The notes beneath the pieces were generated by a model. That model did not search any database. It saw only the letters and a list, made by a program, of their open reading frames with translations, and was not told where the DNA came from. From Paralvinella palmiformis (lineage: Eukaryota; Annelida; Polychaeta; Terebellida; Alvinellidae): DNA of 64,000 nucleotides. The first letter of the stretch is position 1, and each line of letters starts with the position of its first letter. The stretch is taken from positions 167,501 to 231,500 of the forward strand of contig JAODUP010000325.1 of assembly GCA_025642065.1 (NCBI GenBank), written 5' to 3'. Shown here in pieces: positions 1 through 13,300 of this stretch. The position numbers and the translations under genes were made by a program.

Positions 1-306
1 TATTCGTTCAGACACGGTGCAATATCTGTCCAAATCTCGACCTTTCTGTTTTTACATCTTAAGCCTTTCAAGTGTGTCAATTTTGGATGCGCCGTTGCTA
101 AAATGCGCGTCGTCTTGCAATATGTTGTGTTCCAATTGGGATTGCAGCGATTCTGTATTATATTTACCATTTCATGTATCTGACAATAAACAGATTGTGT
201 CCAGGCTTTATATAGAATTCAAGAACAAAATACGAAGATCACGTCCGAACTTTCTGACTTTTCTCATGTCCTCGTATCTATAGAGAGGATGGATGTTTAT
301 CAACAG

Positions 307-404
307 TGTCAATCGAAAAGGTTAAAGTGGACATAAAGGCTCAAGAGATCTGCAAGATGATCTACGAGAAAGATCTTCCGGAAATTTTGAAGCACAGAAC
401 ACCG
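307..404 (+). CDS. Gene 1 exon: start of C8-like segment
   Basis: Acceptor AACAG precedes 307 and donor GTAATT follows 404. The exon enters in phase 1 and leaves in phase 0. It reads through [14 protein letters not shown], which resembles the first cysteine region of a C8 domain that follows a VWD domain. The resemblance is weak, so the call rests mostly on phase agreement with the next exon. Bases 1-306 look like intron. Confidence 0.65.
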
Positions 405-1329
405 GTAATTAGTCATATTTTTTTATATAAATGTATAACTACGAGATGAACGAAGGAGAATTAAAACCATAATATCATAATATCATTTCCTATATAGTGA
501 CTATATATCGTAATAATGAGTAATTAGGCTTGGCGTCCTCCTGTGGACTTCATTCGTCAATTCAGCTTCATTCTAATAGTCATTACGTCATGTTAAAATA
601 TATAATATAACAGTATAATGGTGTTGATTGGCCGGGGGGGGGGGGGAATTAGAGTCTATACACAAGAACAACACGTTATATTACTTTATATTCCTTGTGT
701 CATGATCCTGGTTAGGATCATAGATCATAATATCGCACTCACCTCCATTCTACTCACCTAGAATTATTTGTTTTACAATTAGTATAATCGGTAATATAGA
801 ATCAATACGTTTCATATCGCTGTAATATTCTAAACGCGTACTTCACCTTCCATAAGGCTATTATCACCTTTGACCTATACCACCATTTATTCGTCTAGAA
901 TCATGGCTGACCATTTATGGCAAGAGAAAGCAGGAACTGGACTTTATTAGAAAAAGGTACTCTATTATCCGGCCTGAGATATTGGTATTAATAATTTCAT
1001 CGTCCAACATTTCTTTACTTCAGGGTCATCGATGCAAACTGAGGTTAAGAAAAGTGGATAAATTGATCCATAACTGTGGCGTTGACATGACACTGACAGG
1101 TGTCTTCGACCGGTGTGAGGTGCTGGAAAACGAGTTGACGGACTGCATCATATCATGGAGAGACAGACTAAACTGCCGTAAGAACATCTCTTTTATCATT
1201 CAGTCATTATTTACATGTCGGGGTTTATTGAAGTAAGAAAAAAACCATTGATCCCTTTATAGCATTTTATCTCTGTAGCAATGTAGCAGGCGTTTTGTTA
1301 TTTTGTAAATATTGATATATGTTTATAGC

Positions 1330-1373
<44 letters not shown>

Positions 1374-4300
1374 GGGGGGGGTATGTGTGGGGGGTGCGCG
1401 CGCGCGTGTGTGTGTGTGCGCGCGCGCGTGTGTGTGCGTGTGTGAGCGCATGTAATTTGCGATAATCTCTGTATAATTATGACTTGTGTCGGATAATGCC
1501 ACAAAAACAAATACATTTTGTTGATGACGTCATTCCAACCTAACTTTTTAAGAGCAGAATTAAACGTATTGCTTTAAATGTGCGAAGATGTGGGGGTTTT
1601 CTAATGGTCAGTGATAAATGAAGTATACATTTGGTTTAATGACATTACACAGCGATGAAGTGTCCTGCTAACAGTAAGTACGTATTTAACAAGCCAAGAC
1701 TCGTACCAACTTGTGTGAAACCCAGGAGGAAAGGGAAGAAGATTGCCGGTGAAGGTTGTCTCTGCAAGAAAGGCTATTTGGAAAGGTTGGTAACATCATT
1801 ATTATCATCATCACCATCATCATGAAGCTAAATAGTATATAACACCACACACGCGCGCACACATACATACATGCACACACGCACACACATACTCACTCGC
1901 TAGTTCAATGTGTTTTATTGATACGCTAATGCAGATACAAGATACAAGACAACTTTGACACCACAGTTAACAGCCAACAGCAAATTACTGTGGTTCAAAT
2001 GAACCTGATACTCAACAACCCTTTGACATAGGCTTCATTCTGGGTTCTAATATCCAACCAATCCTTCCTATATAAATAGCAAGGACAAAAATCCGAACCT
2101 GTGTCGCACCTAATACTTGGACTACGGCGACAACCTAACTTTAAATTTAAATGTGTGTATTGTACACAGAGCATACATACATACACATAGCCGAATGCCT
2201 GAGCTATAAAAAAAAACACAGATTATTACCGGATTAGAACGAAATATCCCCTCAATCTTGAGTAAATACTGTGATTTACTCAAACCTACCAACTAATCCT
2301 CATACGTTTACGTCCATCATTTACAATCACGTTCATCCACGCTTAATTTAGCTTCCCTAATTATATATAGTTAGGTATGATGGGGACCAAGTTAAGGCTT
2401 CTAGCCACGTTCTATAATAGGGAACACCAATACTACGAAAGGCACGATGACACGTAGGGATTATAATAGCTGTTATGTTTAGGTGCACATACACAAAAGC
2501 ACAAAGGTCATCATAGAACGGTGCAACAGCACTGTTTATTGTCAATATACATAGACTGATGTGTACACTCATGGCAGTCGGCCACTACAACATATGATAG
2601 TTTATAAGTAACATACAATACACTGTCCACACCTAATGTAAAAGTTAATTAAACATTAATTTTGCATTATACAAAAACTGATACTTATAACTTGACTAAT
2701 AATTATTTATCTTTTGTCAAGACGAGGCTAAATATTGTAAAAGTAATCTAACATAACATAATATGTACACGTGTACAACAAAATGTCTGAGAAATGACAG
2801 ATCAAATAACTTTATGGGCTATCTGTCTCTTAACGGATAGCGTCTGGGAGTAGTTAGTGTATCGGGTGATTTATCTGTGGGAGTTGGTGGTATGTTATTG
2901 TCCTGGGTAACCCTGGTATTTGGCGAATCTGAACTCTGATCTGATTGTACTGGGCTTACAACTGGATTTACATTAGGCGGTACACCACCAGGTAGTGTTA
3001 CTGGTATCTGGTTGGGTGGTGCACCGGTGGGTATCACCTGTCTAGGTATATATTTTGGCTGGTGATCTGAAATAGTCTCGCCCGATCCTAGTAGATGATC
3101 AACATGAATATGGCGTACATCCTGGTCTACACGAACAAGATACGTAAGTGGACCTAATCTTTTTACGATGGCACAACCACAATTCGCGCTGCCCACCTTT
3201 ACAATGACACCATTACTCTCAAGGCGACATAATTATTGTCCCACCTTGTCCTTGAGTGCATAAGGCACCGATCTAGGTTTGTGAAAGATTGGGCTTGAAT
3301 GTAGTCTCAGCATAACGGTGGCTGTGAAGTACTTAATGGTACCAATACCCTCTTTAAACACTGATGGGTGTGCTGCTATAATTTCATTTATCTTCTGTGG
3401 TATGACATGACAAATACTCTTCCAATCCAGGTGAATATGCTTCATCCAATCACGACCTAATAATGGGGCTCTGTTGTTACCGATTCTGGTGTTTGCAGAG
3501 AAAGATATGATAGAAGATTATGATGCAGTGATTCAGAAATGATAGATCGTGCAGCACCTGTGTCCACTATGAACGTTTATCTTTGTGAAGTCAATTTCGA
3601 GTGGACCCTTAATTTCATCTGATTTACCTTTGGTTTCTGTACTGTATACCGTATATAGAGGTACTGTGTCATGCATGGTCTGTTGAATCATTACTAAATC
3701 TTTGAACTGTATTTACACTATCATCAACCAAGTCAGATCTGTTGTTGTTCCTAATGATGATGATGATGATGATGATGATTGGTTTTTTACCGCCACCTTT
3801 GTGCACATGGGCCGAATGACCTCCAAAGGTAATGAAGCGAAGTCAAAGATGAAACAACCTTCAGATTTGCCCACGCCGAGATTCGAACACGCGTGGTAGT
3901 GATCTGTGGTCCAACGCGCTACCGCTAGACCACGGAGGCGCCCCGTTGTTGCTAATGAGAACAAGCTAGTCTTTATTTGAGTTACTTTAATGGCAAAATA
4001 AAGTCTGCAACGCTTTCATTTTCTTGCTGGTTACGTGAACCAAAAGTGTATCTTTCACCAACAACACTGTGCTTAGGTTTTTAGTAATCCTCTAATAGAT
4101 TAGTCAGATCATTGTAAGACTTTCCTGCTACATCATCAGGGGTTACCAACGACACGAGCAACTCAAATACACTTACACCAATTAATGCTAAGAAAGCGTT
4201 CACTTTTTGTCGTTCTCAATTTTATTGGTGTTCATCCATATTTCTTATAGTTTATCAAACTGAATTTCCAACACAAAAGATGACAAATCCCAACTAATCG

Positions 4301-7300
4301 TCGCCAAATGTTATGTTTATGTGCACATACACAAAAGCACATTAATGGTCACCTTAGAACGGTGCAACAGACTGCTTATTCTCAAGACACACAGACTGAT
4401 GTGTACACTAATGGCAGTCGGCCACTACAATATATAAATGTTTATAAGTAACATACACTACAATATCTATACATTCAATGATTTTCCTTATGATTCTAAC
4501 TTACTCACTCACAATATGGGAAAGAACTCTTCCGGCAGCTTAGAGTAACAAATGCCAAAACGATAACAATACAAATATTACAGTATACTGGCAAAGGTAA
4601 AACAGTAAAGCATGTTATAATAATGACATCACTATTTTATATTGGTGTAAATAGGAATCAGGATCAAAATAGGTCTGATCTCTGGCACTGGCAATGTGTA
4701 TCATTATGATCGCTCCGGCTCAGAGTATCAAAATCCAAACATCCATAAAAACCTATACCTACATAAATTATCTGTAAATAAGCCTACACCTGCATAATCC
4801 TAAGCATCCAATCCTAAACGTATATAAATCTACACCCTCGCAAATTGATACATTCATAGACCTATATATAAATGAAACACGCTCTACCTAAACACCATAT
4901 TGTCATCGCGCTAGCATGGAATGGGACGTTGTCTCCCTCTTGCGATATTTTCTTATTTCCTCATTTAGCCTATCCGACCCCCCCCCCCTCCCCCAGGTAG
5001 GATAATTCTTCTGTGTGGTCATTATCCCGCTTAAATGTCAATAACATATTTATTATTACGACCAATTTACAGTAACGAGCAATGCGTCAAGCCTAGTGAG
5101 TGTGGATGTCTGGTGAAGGGCACGTACAAGGAAGTGAGTCCACGTACAATTATGTAAATGTTATACAGCATAGCTGTTATAGTTGGTTTTTGTATTCAGA
5201 CACACACGTGCACGCACGCACTCACGCACGTACACACGCACATCAACTGGCAAACATTTACAGTTTACCACAATTTCTCACAACGGTCATCTTGTTGTCG
5301 CTCTATAATTAGTTCGGCGAAGTCTGGATACAGCGAATCAGGGTGAAGATAAACAGGCGAAGACGATTTAAATTCTACAGGTATCACTGTGAGAAGTCTG
5401 GACCAAAGCGAATCCAGGTGAGTTACTGATAATAATCCCTCGTCATATAACTATCGTACAACAATGCGCACAATACTTTATTTCACTCAATGTTAGTCGC
5501 TGCCGTCATTCCCGACAAATCTGACATCATCTTAATCCGGATCAACCTCATTAACATTTGGTGTGAATTGCCGAATGCACTGAAGGCGTTTCGTATGATT
5601 TGTCTTCAATCAGGTTGGATGTCAGAAATCGGATAAATGTTTCTTCAAGCAGCCCGGTAAAGAAACCATTTGTTGTCCTAAAGGAGGATGCAAAAATGTC
5701 AAGGACAGCGGCTGTGGCGCCATCTGTGAGTTTATGGGAATGTTAGATCTCATTAAGGCGTTTGATTTGGTTGTCTACAACTACTTATACTCTTAAGTCC
5801 GTTAGTTATACACAGGGAACGCTTAACTACCAACATTATTAGAATTTAGCCTTGGTGTCTGTGCTGAAAAGAAATGAACGTATGTTAGCTGAATGTTAAT
5901 GTTCTTTTTTTCCCCTTCGAAGTGGAAATAGGAAAATGGGAGTTCCAGCAGAATGACGGAGGATATGAACCAATAAAATATAATGGTAAGGCCAAATAGA
6001 TATATAGCTGAGCGTTAACAAACTACTAGTCTTATTTCTTTGGGGGGGGGGGGAGAAATTCATTCAGTTCGCCTTTATTCCAATGTAATACTTTCTATTA
6101 TATCAGTTGGATATGTGTTGAAGATTTATCCGATAGCTGAGTGTTGCCCAGCGTTGCGCTTCAGTTATCCAAGTTATGGGTTCAAATCAGATTAATGCTT
6201 GTGTCTATGGGATGTTTCCCCGTGAAGTTTATCCCAGGTGTGACTCGAGCCGAATTTAAACCAACCAGTTAAATAAACAAATAGTCAGACAACTGATGTT
6301 ATTATCCTAAACAATACAAAACATTTTAACTCGCAAAAAACTAAATTAATTTTCGTGGCTCGAGAACTTTGATTAGATGTTAATGTTAACTTCTGACTGT
6401 ATCTAACTAAACAATATTATAGAAGGCTGAATTATCAAAATGCCAGGTACTCTGTGCGTGCGTGCATGCGTGTGTATGTGTGTGTGTGTATGTATGTCTG
6501 TGTGCGTGTGTTTCCTTTAGTGTGTGTGCTTTAGTGTGTATGCCTGCCCATTTCTCATATACTGTGGAAAAGATAAAACCATACTCAACGACATGTCGTT
6601 TTTATAAACTGTAGAACACTTTGTATTGGTATTCATACACATCGATGTTGTGAGCTGTATTTGCTGGCTAAAATAACTATTAACCTCCTTCTTTGAGGTT
6701 ATTACAACAAAACAATCCTGAGGATTGTTTAAAGGAATCAGTGAATTTTCGATGGATGACGTATTGGGAGTTTTTTTAAGCTCTTTGCTGCATAATGTTA
6801 TGTTTTAGACGTAAGAGAGTCCCTCGGGGGTATGGTAAAAGTGGCATGCATGTATTTCTTTCCACTTTCTACGGTAATATTACATAAACTCACATTTCTA
6901 GATTACCATCTAGTACCATATTAATTTCCATAAAAAACCTAAAACGATCAATGCAATGGCATCGCCTATTAGCTACCAACAATACCCTCTTTCCCTTAGC
7001 ACACAATTAACGTATATAACACTATAAATACAGCATAAAATCTTAGAACACAGAACTATAAACCTTCACTTGATGTCTAAATATTAAATTTTCACCTGAT
7101 GTCTAAATATTAAGCTTTCACTTGATGTCTAAATATTAAACCTTCACTTGATGTCTAAATATTAAACCTTCACTTGATGTCTAAATATTGATACTTGTGG
7201 ATGTTATTCAAATATTCTCATATCGTGAAGGGTGAGGCACACAAAGCGATTAAATTAAAATTATTTAGAATGGTTCAAACTGAGCTTTCCAATGTTGCTG

Positions 7301-10300
7301 GTTTTTTTCATTCAATGATTTTATCGCCTTCAAAATATGACATTCCGTCAGAAATATGGTTCCAACACAGTTTATTATTATTTTCTTTTGTAGAAGAACC
7401 ATTGCCAGAACCACAAGAAGGAGATATTCCAATACCCGATGAAGGTGAGTCAGTAATGGTTAAATAAAAATCAGCTTTAACAAACTTGTACACATTTGAT
7501 CGAAGTTAGTTATATTATACACTAATAGTATAAACTTTAATTGTTTATATCCAACCAAAGATAACACGAAATTTAAATAAGGAACAGTCTACAATAAAAA
7601 TCAAGTTCTTGACAGAACATAATCTCTAATATAGGTCAGATAGGTCGCAAGGAGTGAGGGAGATTTACTCTCTATAACTGCCCATCTATATTTGGTCCTC
7701 AATGGTAGAGTACCTTCTGAGTTTGACCCTTCATCTGTAAAGATGATTTGGTCAACAATACTGACTAGTTCACAAATTGGTTTTATAGAACCGTCTCGGT
7801 ACACATACAGTTCTATACTCAGTTTGTTTTATCTTTTTGTGTTCCAGAAGAACCAGAACTAGTGACAGAAGAGTTACACATACCCGAAGAAGGTAAGATA
7901 ATAATTGTTAATTGGAGATCATCTAAAGGGGATCACAGATCACTACCACCTGACTTTAACCTCGGTGTGGGCATATCTAAAGGTGTTTCATCCTTGACTT
8001 CGCTTCATTAACTTTGGATGAAACTCGGCCCATTTAGCCTAACATGTGCACAAACGTGGCCGTAAAACATCAATTATCATCATCTTCATCATATAAAATG
8101 GAAAATAAAACAGCTCATTAAAATATATTCATCCATGATATAATAAATTATCTGTTATTGTTATCTGTAAATTTATTATCTAATATTTTAGTATAACAAT
8201 AATAATTTATTATTAGCCGCGATATTTACACGAGTGTTTAAAGGTCGATTGTATTTCGTTTAAGCTTCAGTTATGCTATTACACGATTTTCGACATGTGT
8301 CCGTTTTCTGTTATCATAAACTAATTTCTGATTTATGAGGATCAGTTCTCATTTGTTTTAGATACAATCATGTCATTGTAAATATTACTTCTATACGTCT
8401 GTATTCTGTGAAAAATAAGGAATTAGACAGTATGGGGTAAAAGTACATGTACAACCAATGACAGGTGTTAATACTTTGTAGACATTACCATGAATACTTT
8501 ATCCGCTAAATCTTAAATATCATACTTATATCCATATATGACCAGAAATAGGCATCATGCTCACTTTATTTCTTATTTACTAAATCACCAATTTGGTATT
8601 TTGGCTATTTTACTCCATAATTGATCAAATGAAATAAGCTTGCATTTAGCTATTATCACATTAATAATAGCAAACAAATGTTGACTTATGTCGAGATTTG
8701 ATATATATAACTTTTAAGGAGCCGAAAACTGAACAACATGCCACACCAAAATATTACTCCTCCAGTTGGCTAGCTGCCAATACTTTTATCCATTTGAAAC
8801 GTTCCTTATCTATGACGTCACAAAGGTTTATAATAATACCGCTTATAACTGTGTAATAGTATCTATGACGTCATTATTAAAGGTTTTAAACTCCAGGTAT
8901 TCCATTTCCACTAAAGGTAATTGATACTTGTGGATGTTATTCAAATATTATCATATAGTGAAGGGTTAGGCACAAAAAGCGATTAAATTAAAATTATTTA
9001 GAATGGTTCAAACTGAGCTTTCCGATGTTGTTGTTTTTTTTTCATTCAAGGATTTCATCGCCTTCAAAATATAGTAGGTCACAGAATGTTTTGGTTATAG
9101 AACTCGATATACATCGTTATCAATATATGTCTTAGTTTTGTTTAAATCAAATGAACTGAAACATTTATACTATTAGTTAACCAGATATGTAGTCGAGTCT
9201 ATCCATTTCTCCATACCTGACGCTGTGTTTAATTCTAAATTTGTGGAGATAATTTTGTTTGAACACCCTCAAATTTAGTCCCAGCAAAGTTTCTGAGCAG
9301 AAGGAAGTTGGATAAATGTTTAACGGTAGCCACTGGAAATGAACCCAATACCAACATATCACAATTAAGACTTTACTCCCTGCACCAACTAGGCTACTGC
9401 ATAGGTCATACCTTGAAATAAACGAATGTTAGAATACAACGTCAATACAACGTTAACTTGTTGTTTTTTTCTCCATAAAGATCACCTACCAACACCAAAT
9501 GATCACGTGCTTATAACACCAGATAAGCTCAACAAAGATCATAAAATGTTATTAATAATAGAAGAATAATCCTATTGTTTATTTCATGTATTCAAATTTA
9601 GCAGACCATTCCGTGAGAAATATGGTTCCAACACAGTTTATTATTATTTTCTTTTGTAGAAGAACCATTGCCAGAACCACAAGAAGGAGATATTCAAATA
9701 CCCGATGAAGGTGAGTCAGTAATGGTTAAATAAAAATCAGCTTTAACGAACTTGTACACATTTGATCGAAGTTAGTTATATTATACACTAATAGTATAAA
9801 CTTTAATTGTTTATATCCAACCAAAGATAACACGAAATTTAAATAAGGAACAGTCTACAATAAAAATCAATTTCTTGACAGAAAATAATCTCTAATATAG
9901 GTCAGATAGGTCGAGAGGAGTGAGGGAGATTTGCTCTCCATAACTGCCCATCTATATTTGGTCCTCAATGGTAGAGTACCTTCTGAGTTTGACCCTTCAT
10001 CTATAAAGATGATTTGGTCAACAATACTGACTAGTTCACAAATTGGTTTTATAGAACCGTCTCGGTACACATACAGTTCTATACTCAGTTTGTTTTATCT
10101 TTTTATGTTCCAGAAGAACCAGAACTAGTGACAGAAGAGTTCCCCATACCCGAAGAAGGTAAGATAATAATTGTTAATTGGAGATCATCTAAAGGGGATC
10201 ACAGATCACTACCACCTGACTTTGAACCTCGGTGTGGGCATATCTAAAGGGTGTTTCATCCTTGACTTCGCTTCATTAACTTTGAATGAGACTCGGCCCA

Positions 10301-13300
10301 TTTAGCCTACCATGTGCACAAACGTGACCGTAAAACATCAATTATCATCATCTTCATCATATAAAATGGAAAAAAAACAGCTCATTAAAATATATTCATC
10401 CATGATATAATAAATTATCTGTTATTGTTATCTGTAAATTTAGTTATCTAATCTTGTAGTATAACAATAATAATTTATTATTAGCCGCGATATCTACACT
10501 AGTGTTTAAAGTTCGATTATATTTCGTTTAAGCTTCAGTTATGCTATTACCCGATTTTCGAGATGTGTCCGTTTTCTGTTATCATAAACTAATTTCTGAT
10601 TTATGAGGATCAGTTCTCATTTGTTTTAGACACAATCATGTCATTGTAAATATTACTTCTATACGTCTGTATTCTGTGAAAAATAAGGAATTACAGATTA
10701 TGGGCTAAAAGTACACGTAGAGCCAGTGACATGTGTTAATACTTTGTAGACCTTAGCATGAATACTTTATCCGCTAAATCTTAAATATCATACTTATATC
10801 CATATATGACCAGAAATAGTGATCATGTTCACTTTATTTCTTATTTACTAAATCACCAATTTGCTGTTTTGGCTATTTTACTGCATAATTGATCAAATGA
10901 AATAAGCTTGCAATTAGCTATTATGATATTAATAATAGCAAACAAATGTTGACTTATGTCGAGATTTGATATATATAACTTTTAAGGAGCCGAAAACTGA
11001 ACAACATGCCACACCAAAATATTACTCCTCGAGTTGGCTAGCTGCCAATTCTCTTATCCATTTGAAACGTTCCTAGTCTATGACGTCACAAAAGGTTATA
11101 ACAACACCGCTTATAATTGTATAATAGGATTTATGACGTCATTATTAAAGGTTTTAAACTTCAGGTATTCCAAGTGGTTGATACTTGTGGATGTTACTCA
11201 AATATTCTCATATCTCGAAGGGTTAGGCAAACAAAGCGATTAAATTAACATCATTTAGAATGGTTCAAACAGAGCTTTCCAGTGTGTCTTTTTTTCATCC
11301 ACGGATGTTATCGCCTTCAAAATATAGTAGGTCACAGAATGTTTTGGTTATAGAACTCGATATACATCGTCATCAATATATGTCTTAGTTTTTGTTTAAA
11401 GTCAAATGAACTGAAACATTTACACAATTAGTTAACCAGATATGTGGTCGAGCCTTCCAATTTCACCATACCTGACCCTGTGTTTAATTCAAATTTTAAT
11501 TCAAATGTTAGTCCCAGCAAAGTTTCTGAGCAGAAGGAAGTTGGTTAATTGTTTAACGGTAGCCACTGGAAATGAACCTAATACCAACATATCACAATTA
11601 AGACTTTACTCCCTGCATCAACTTGGCCACTGCGTAAGTCGCGATGCGACAAAGACTGCTTCCATCACTTGACTCTTGCCCTCCATTTATCTCTTTGCTG
11701 TGAGAGTGATGTCCATGAGTCGGTATTTATGTCTCTCAGCTTCAAGTTTCTCTTGATGGTATACTTGAATCGGATACGAGGGCGCTTTTTCACCTGTCAT
11801 CTGTACACTTTCCATGTCTCGGCTCCGTACAGGAGGGTGGCCAGCACAATTGCATGGTATATCTTACCTTTTACTGGCATGGACATATGGTGGTTGTTCC
11901 AGTATTTCTGTCGTAGTCGGCTGAAAGATGCACTAACCTTGACCATCCTCCTCTGTATTTCATCGTCAATGCATCCATTACTTGATATAGTGCTTCCGAG
12001 GTAGATGAATTCCAGAACAGAGTTCAGCTTGTTTCCATCAACCATGATGTCATCCTCTCTGGTTCTTGTAGAGTTGGGTTGGTACAGCACCTCGGTCACT
12101 TCTTTGACGCATTGGAGAAAGCATCCACTATTTTCTGTATCTCTTCAGCAGAGTATACAACCATTGCACTGACATCCGCGAATAGTAGCTCTCTCATCAG
12201 TATCCTTGTAGTCTTGATCTTAGTTCTGAAGTGTGCGACGCTGACTAGGCCAGCACTCTATCTGAACTGTGTGTAGACGTTATCCCCCCATATCTCAGAA
12301 ATCCTCATCGAGCATTGCTGATAGGAAGATGTGGAAGAGCGTGGGGACCAGTATGCAACCTTGCTTGACCCCATTTGTGACGCCAAACGATTCCCAGACT
12401 TCCCCTCCAACACAAACATTCGCCATCATTCCGGTATATAGTACCTCGATCATTGTTGTGAACCTCTCTGGAAACCCATACTTCCTCAGTAGCTGCCATA
12501 GCCCGGTCTTCTCAACTGTATCAAATGCCTTATTGAAGTCGACAAATACTATGTACAGTTGTCGGTCCTGTTCAATGCACTTTTCTTGTAGCTGTCGGAG
12601 ACAAAATATCATATCCACGGTGCTCCGGTTTCCTCTGAAGCCACATTGTGTATCCGGAACTATCTCTGGTGTTATAAGGGTAGATAGTCTGTTGAGGAGG
12701 ATCCTAGCGAAGATCTAACCTGCTACGGAAAGAAGAGAGATTCCTCTATAGTTCCCATAGTCTTTTCGATCACCTTTCTTGTAGATGGTTACAATGCTGG
12801 CATTCTTCCATGCTTGTGGTACAGAACTCACCTCCCATGCATTGGTGATTAGTTGGTGCAGTCTGCTGAACAGATTGTCTCTTATGTGCTTCCATACTTA
12901 AGCAGGAATTCCATCTCCTCCAGGTACTTTGCCATCTTTCAAGCTGGCGATTGCTCTAGCCATCTCATCCATGGTTGGAATCTCATCGAGGCTTGTCTTG
13001 GTAATGTGCTGCGGGATGTTGTCCAGAGCTTCGTGATCTATGTCACCAACGACGTTGAGTAGCCCTAGGAAGTGTTCACTCCATCTTGCCACAATTATCT
13101 TGCTGTCAGAGATCTCCATTCCATCTGTTGATTTCAGGTGAACAGGTCCCTTCCTTTTGGGTCCCCACACTTCCTTCAGGCAATTGTAGAAGCCCTTCAT
13201 GTTGTTTCTGTCAGCAGCTATCTGCAGCTCCCCTGTCTTCTTTTCCCATCAGTCTGACTTCAGTGCACGGGTGTGTTTCTGTAGCAGTATGCAGGCATCT

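Larger units (their letters stand above)
2471..4462 (-). mobile_element. Degenerate Ty3/gypsy LTR retrotransposon
   Basis: Two direct repeats of about 150 bp (from 2471 and from 4309, both starting TGTTATGTTTA) flank the element like LTRs. Inside, on the minus strand, I see gag-like sequence (about 3975-4225), a protease with the DTGA motif (about 3480-3620), the pre-RT segment (3233-3445) and the very end of pol (2819-3196, [13 protein letters not shown]). Most of RT, RNase H and integrase are missing, and stops interrupt the frames. A primer-site-like TGGCGACGATTAG follows the upstream LTR. A SINE is nested inside. The element lies in a gene 1 intron and is dead. Confidence 0.8.
7189..8923 (+). 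repeat. Exon-module tandem duplication, copy 1
   Basis: The unit starts at TTGATACTTGTGGATGTTA and holds E1, E2, a SINE and a stretch with CAACATGCCACACCAAAATA. This copy lacks about 0.5 kb upstream of E1 that the other copies have. Confidence 0.85.
8924..11174 (+). repeat. Exon-module tandem duplication, copy 2
   Basis: The full unit of about 2.25 kb with E1 (9660) and E2 (10114). E1-to-E1 and E2-to-E2 spacing from copy 1 are both 2266 bases. Confidence 0.85.

Noticed and set aside
17..283. Short frame at the window start
   Set aside because: It has no domain-like content and no fitting splice sites, and it lies before the acceptor at 306, so it is taken as intron.
3880..3944. tRNA gene on the minus strand
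   Set aside because: A and B boxes are present, but the sequence continues into a SINE body with target duplications and there is no closed cloverleaf.
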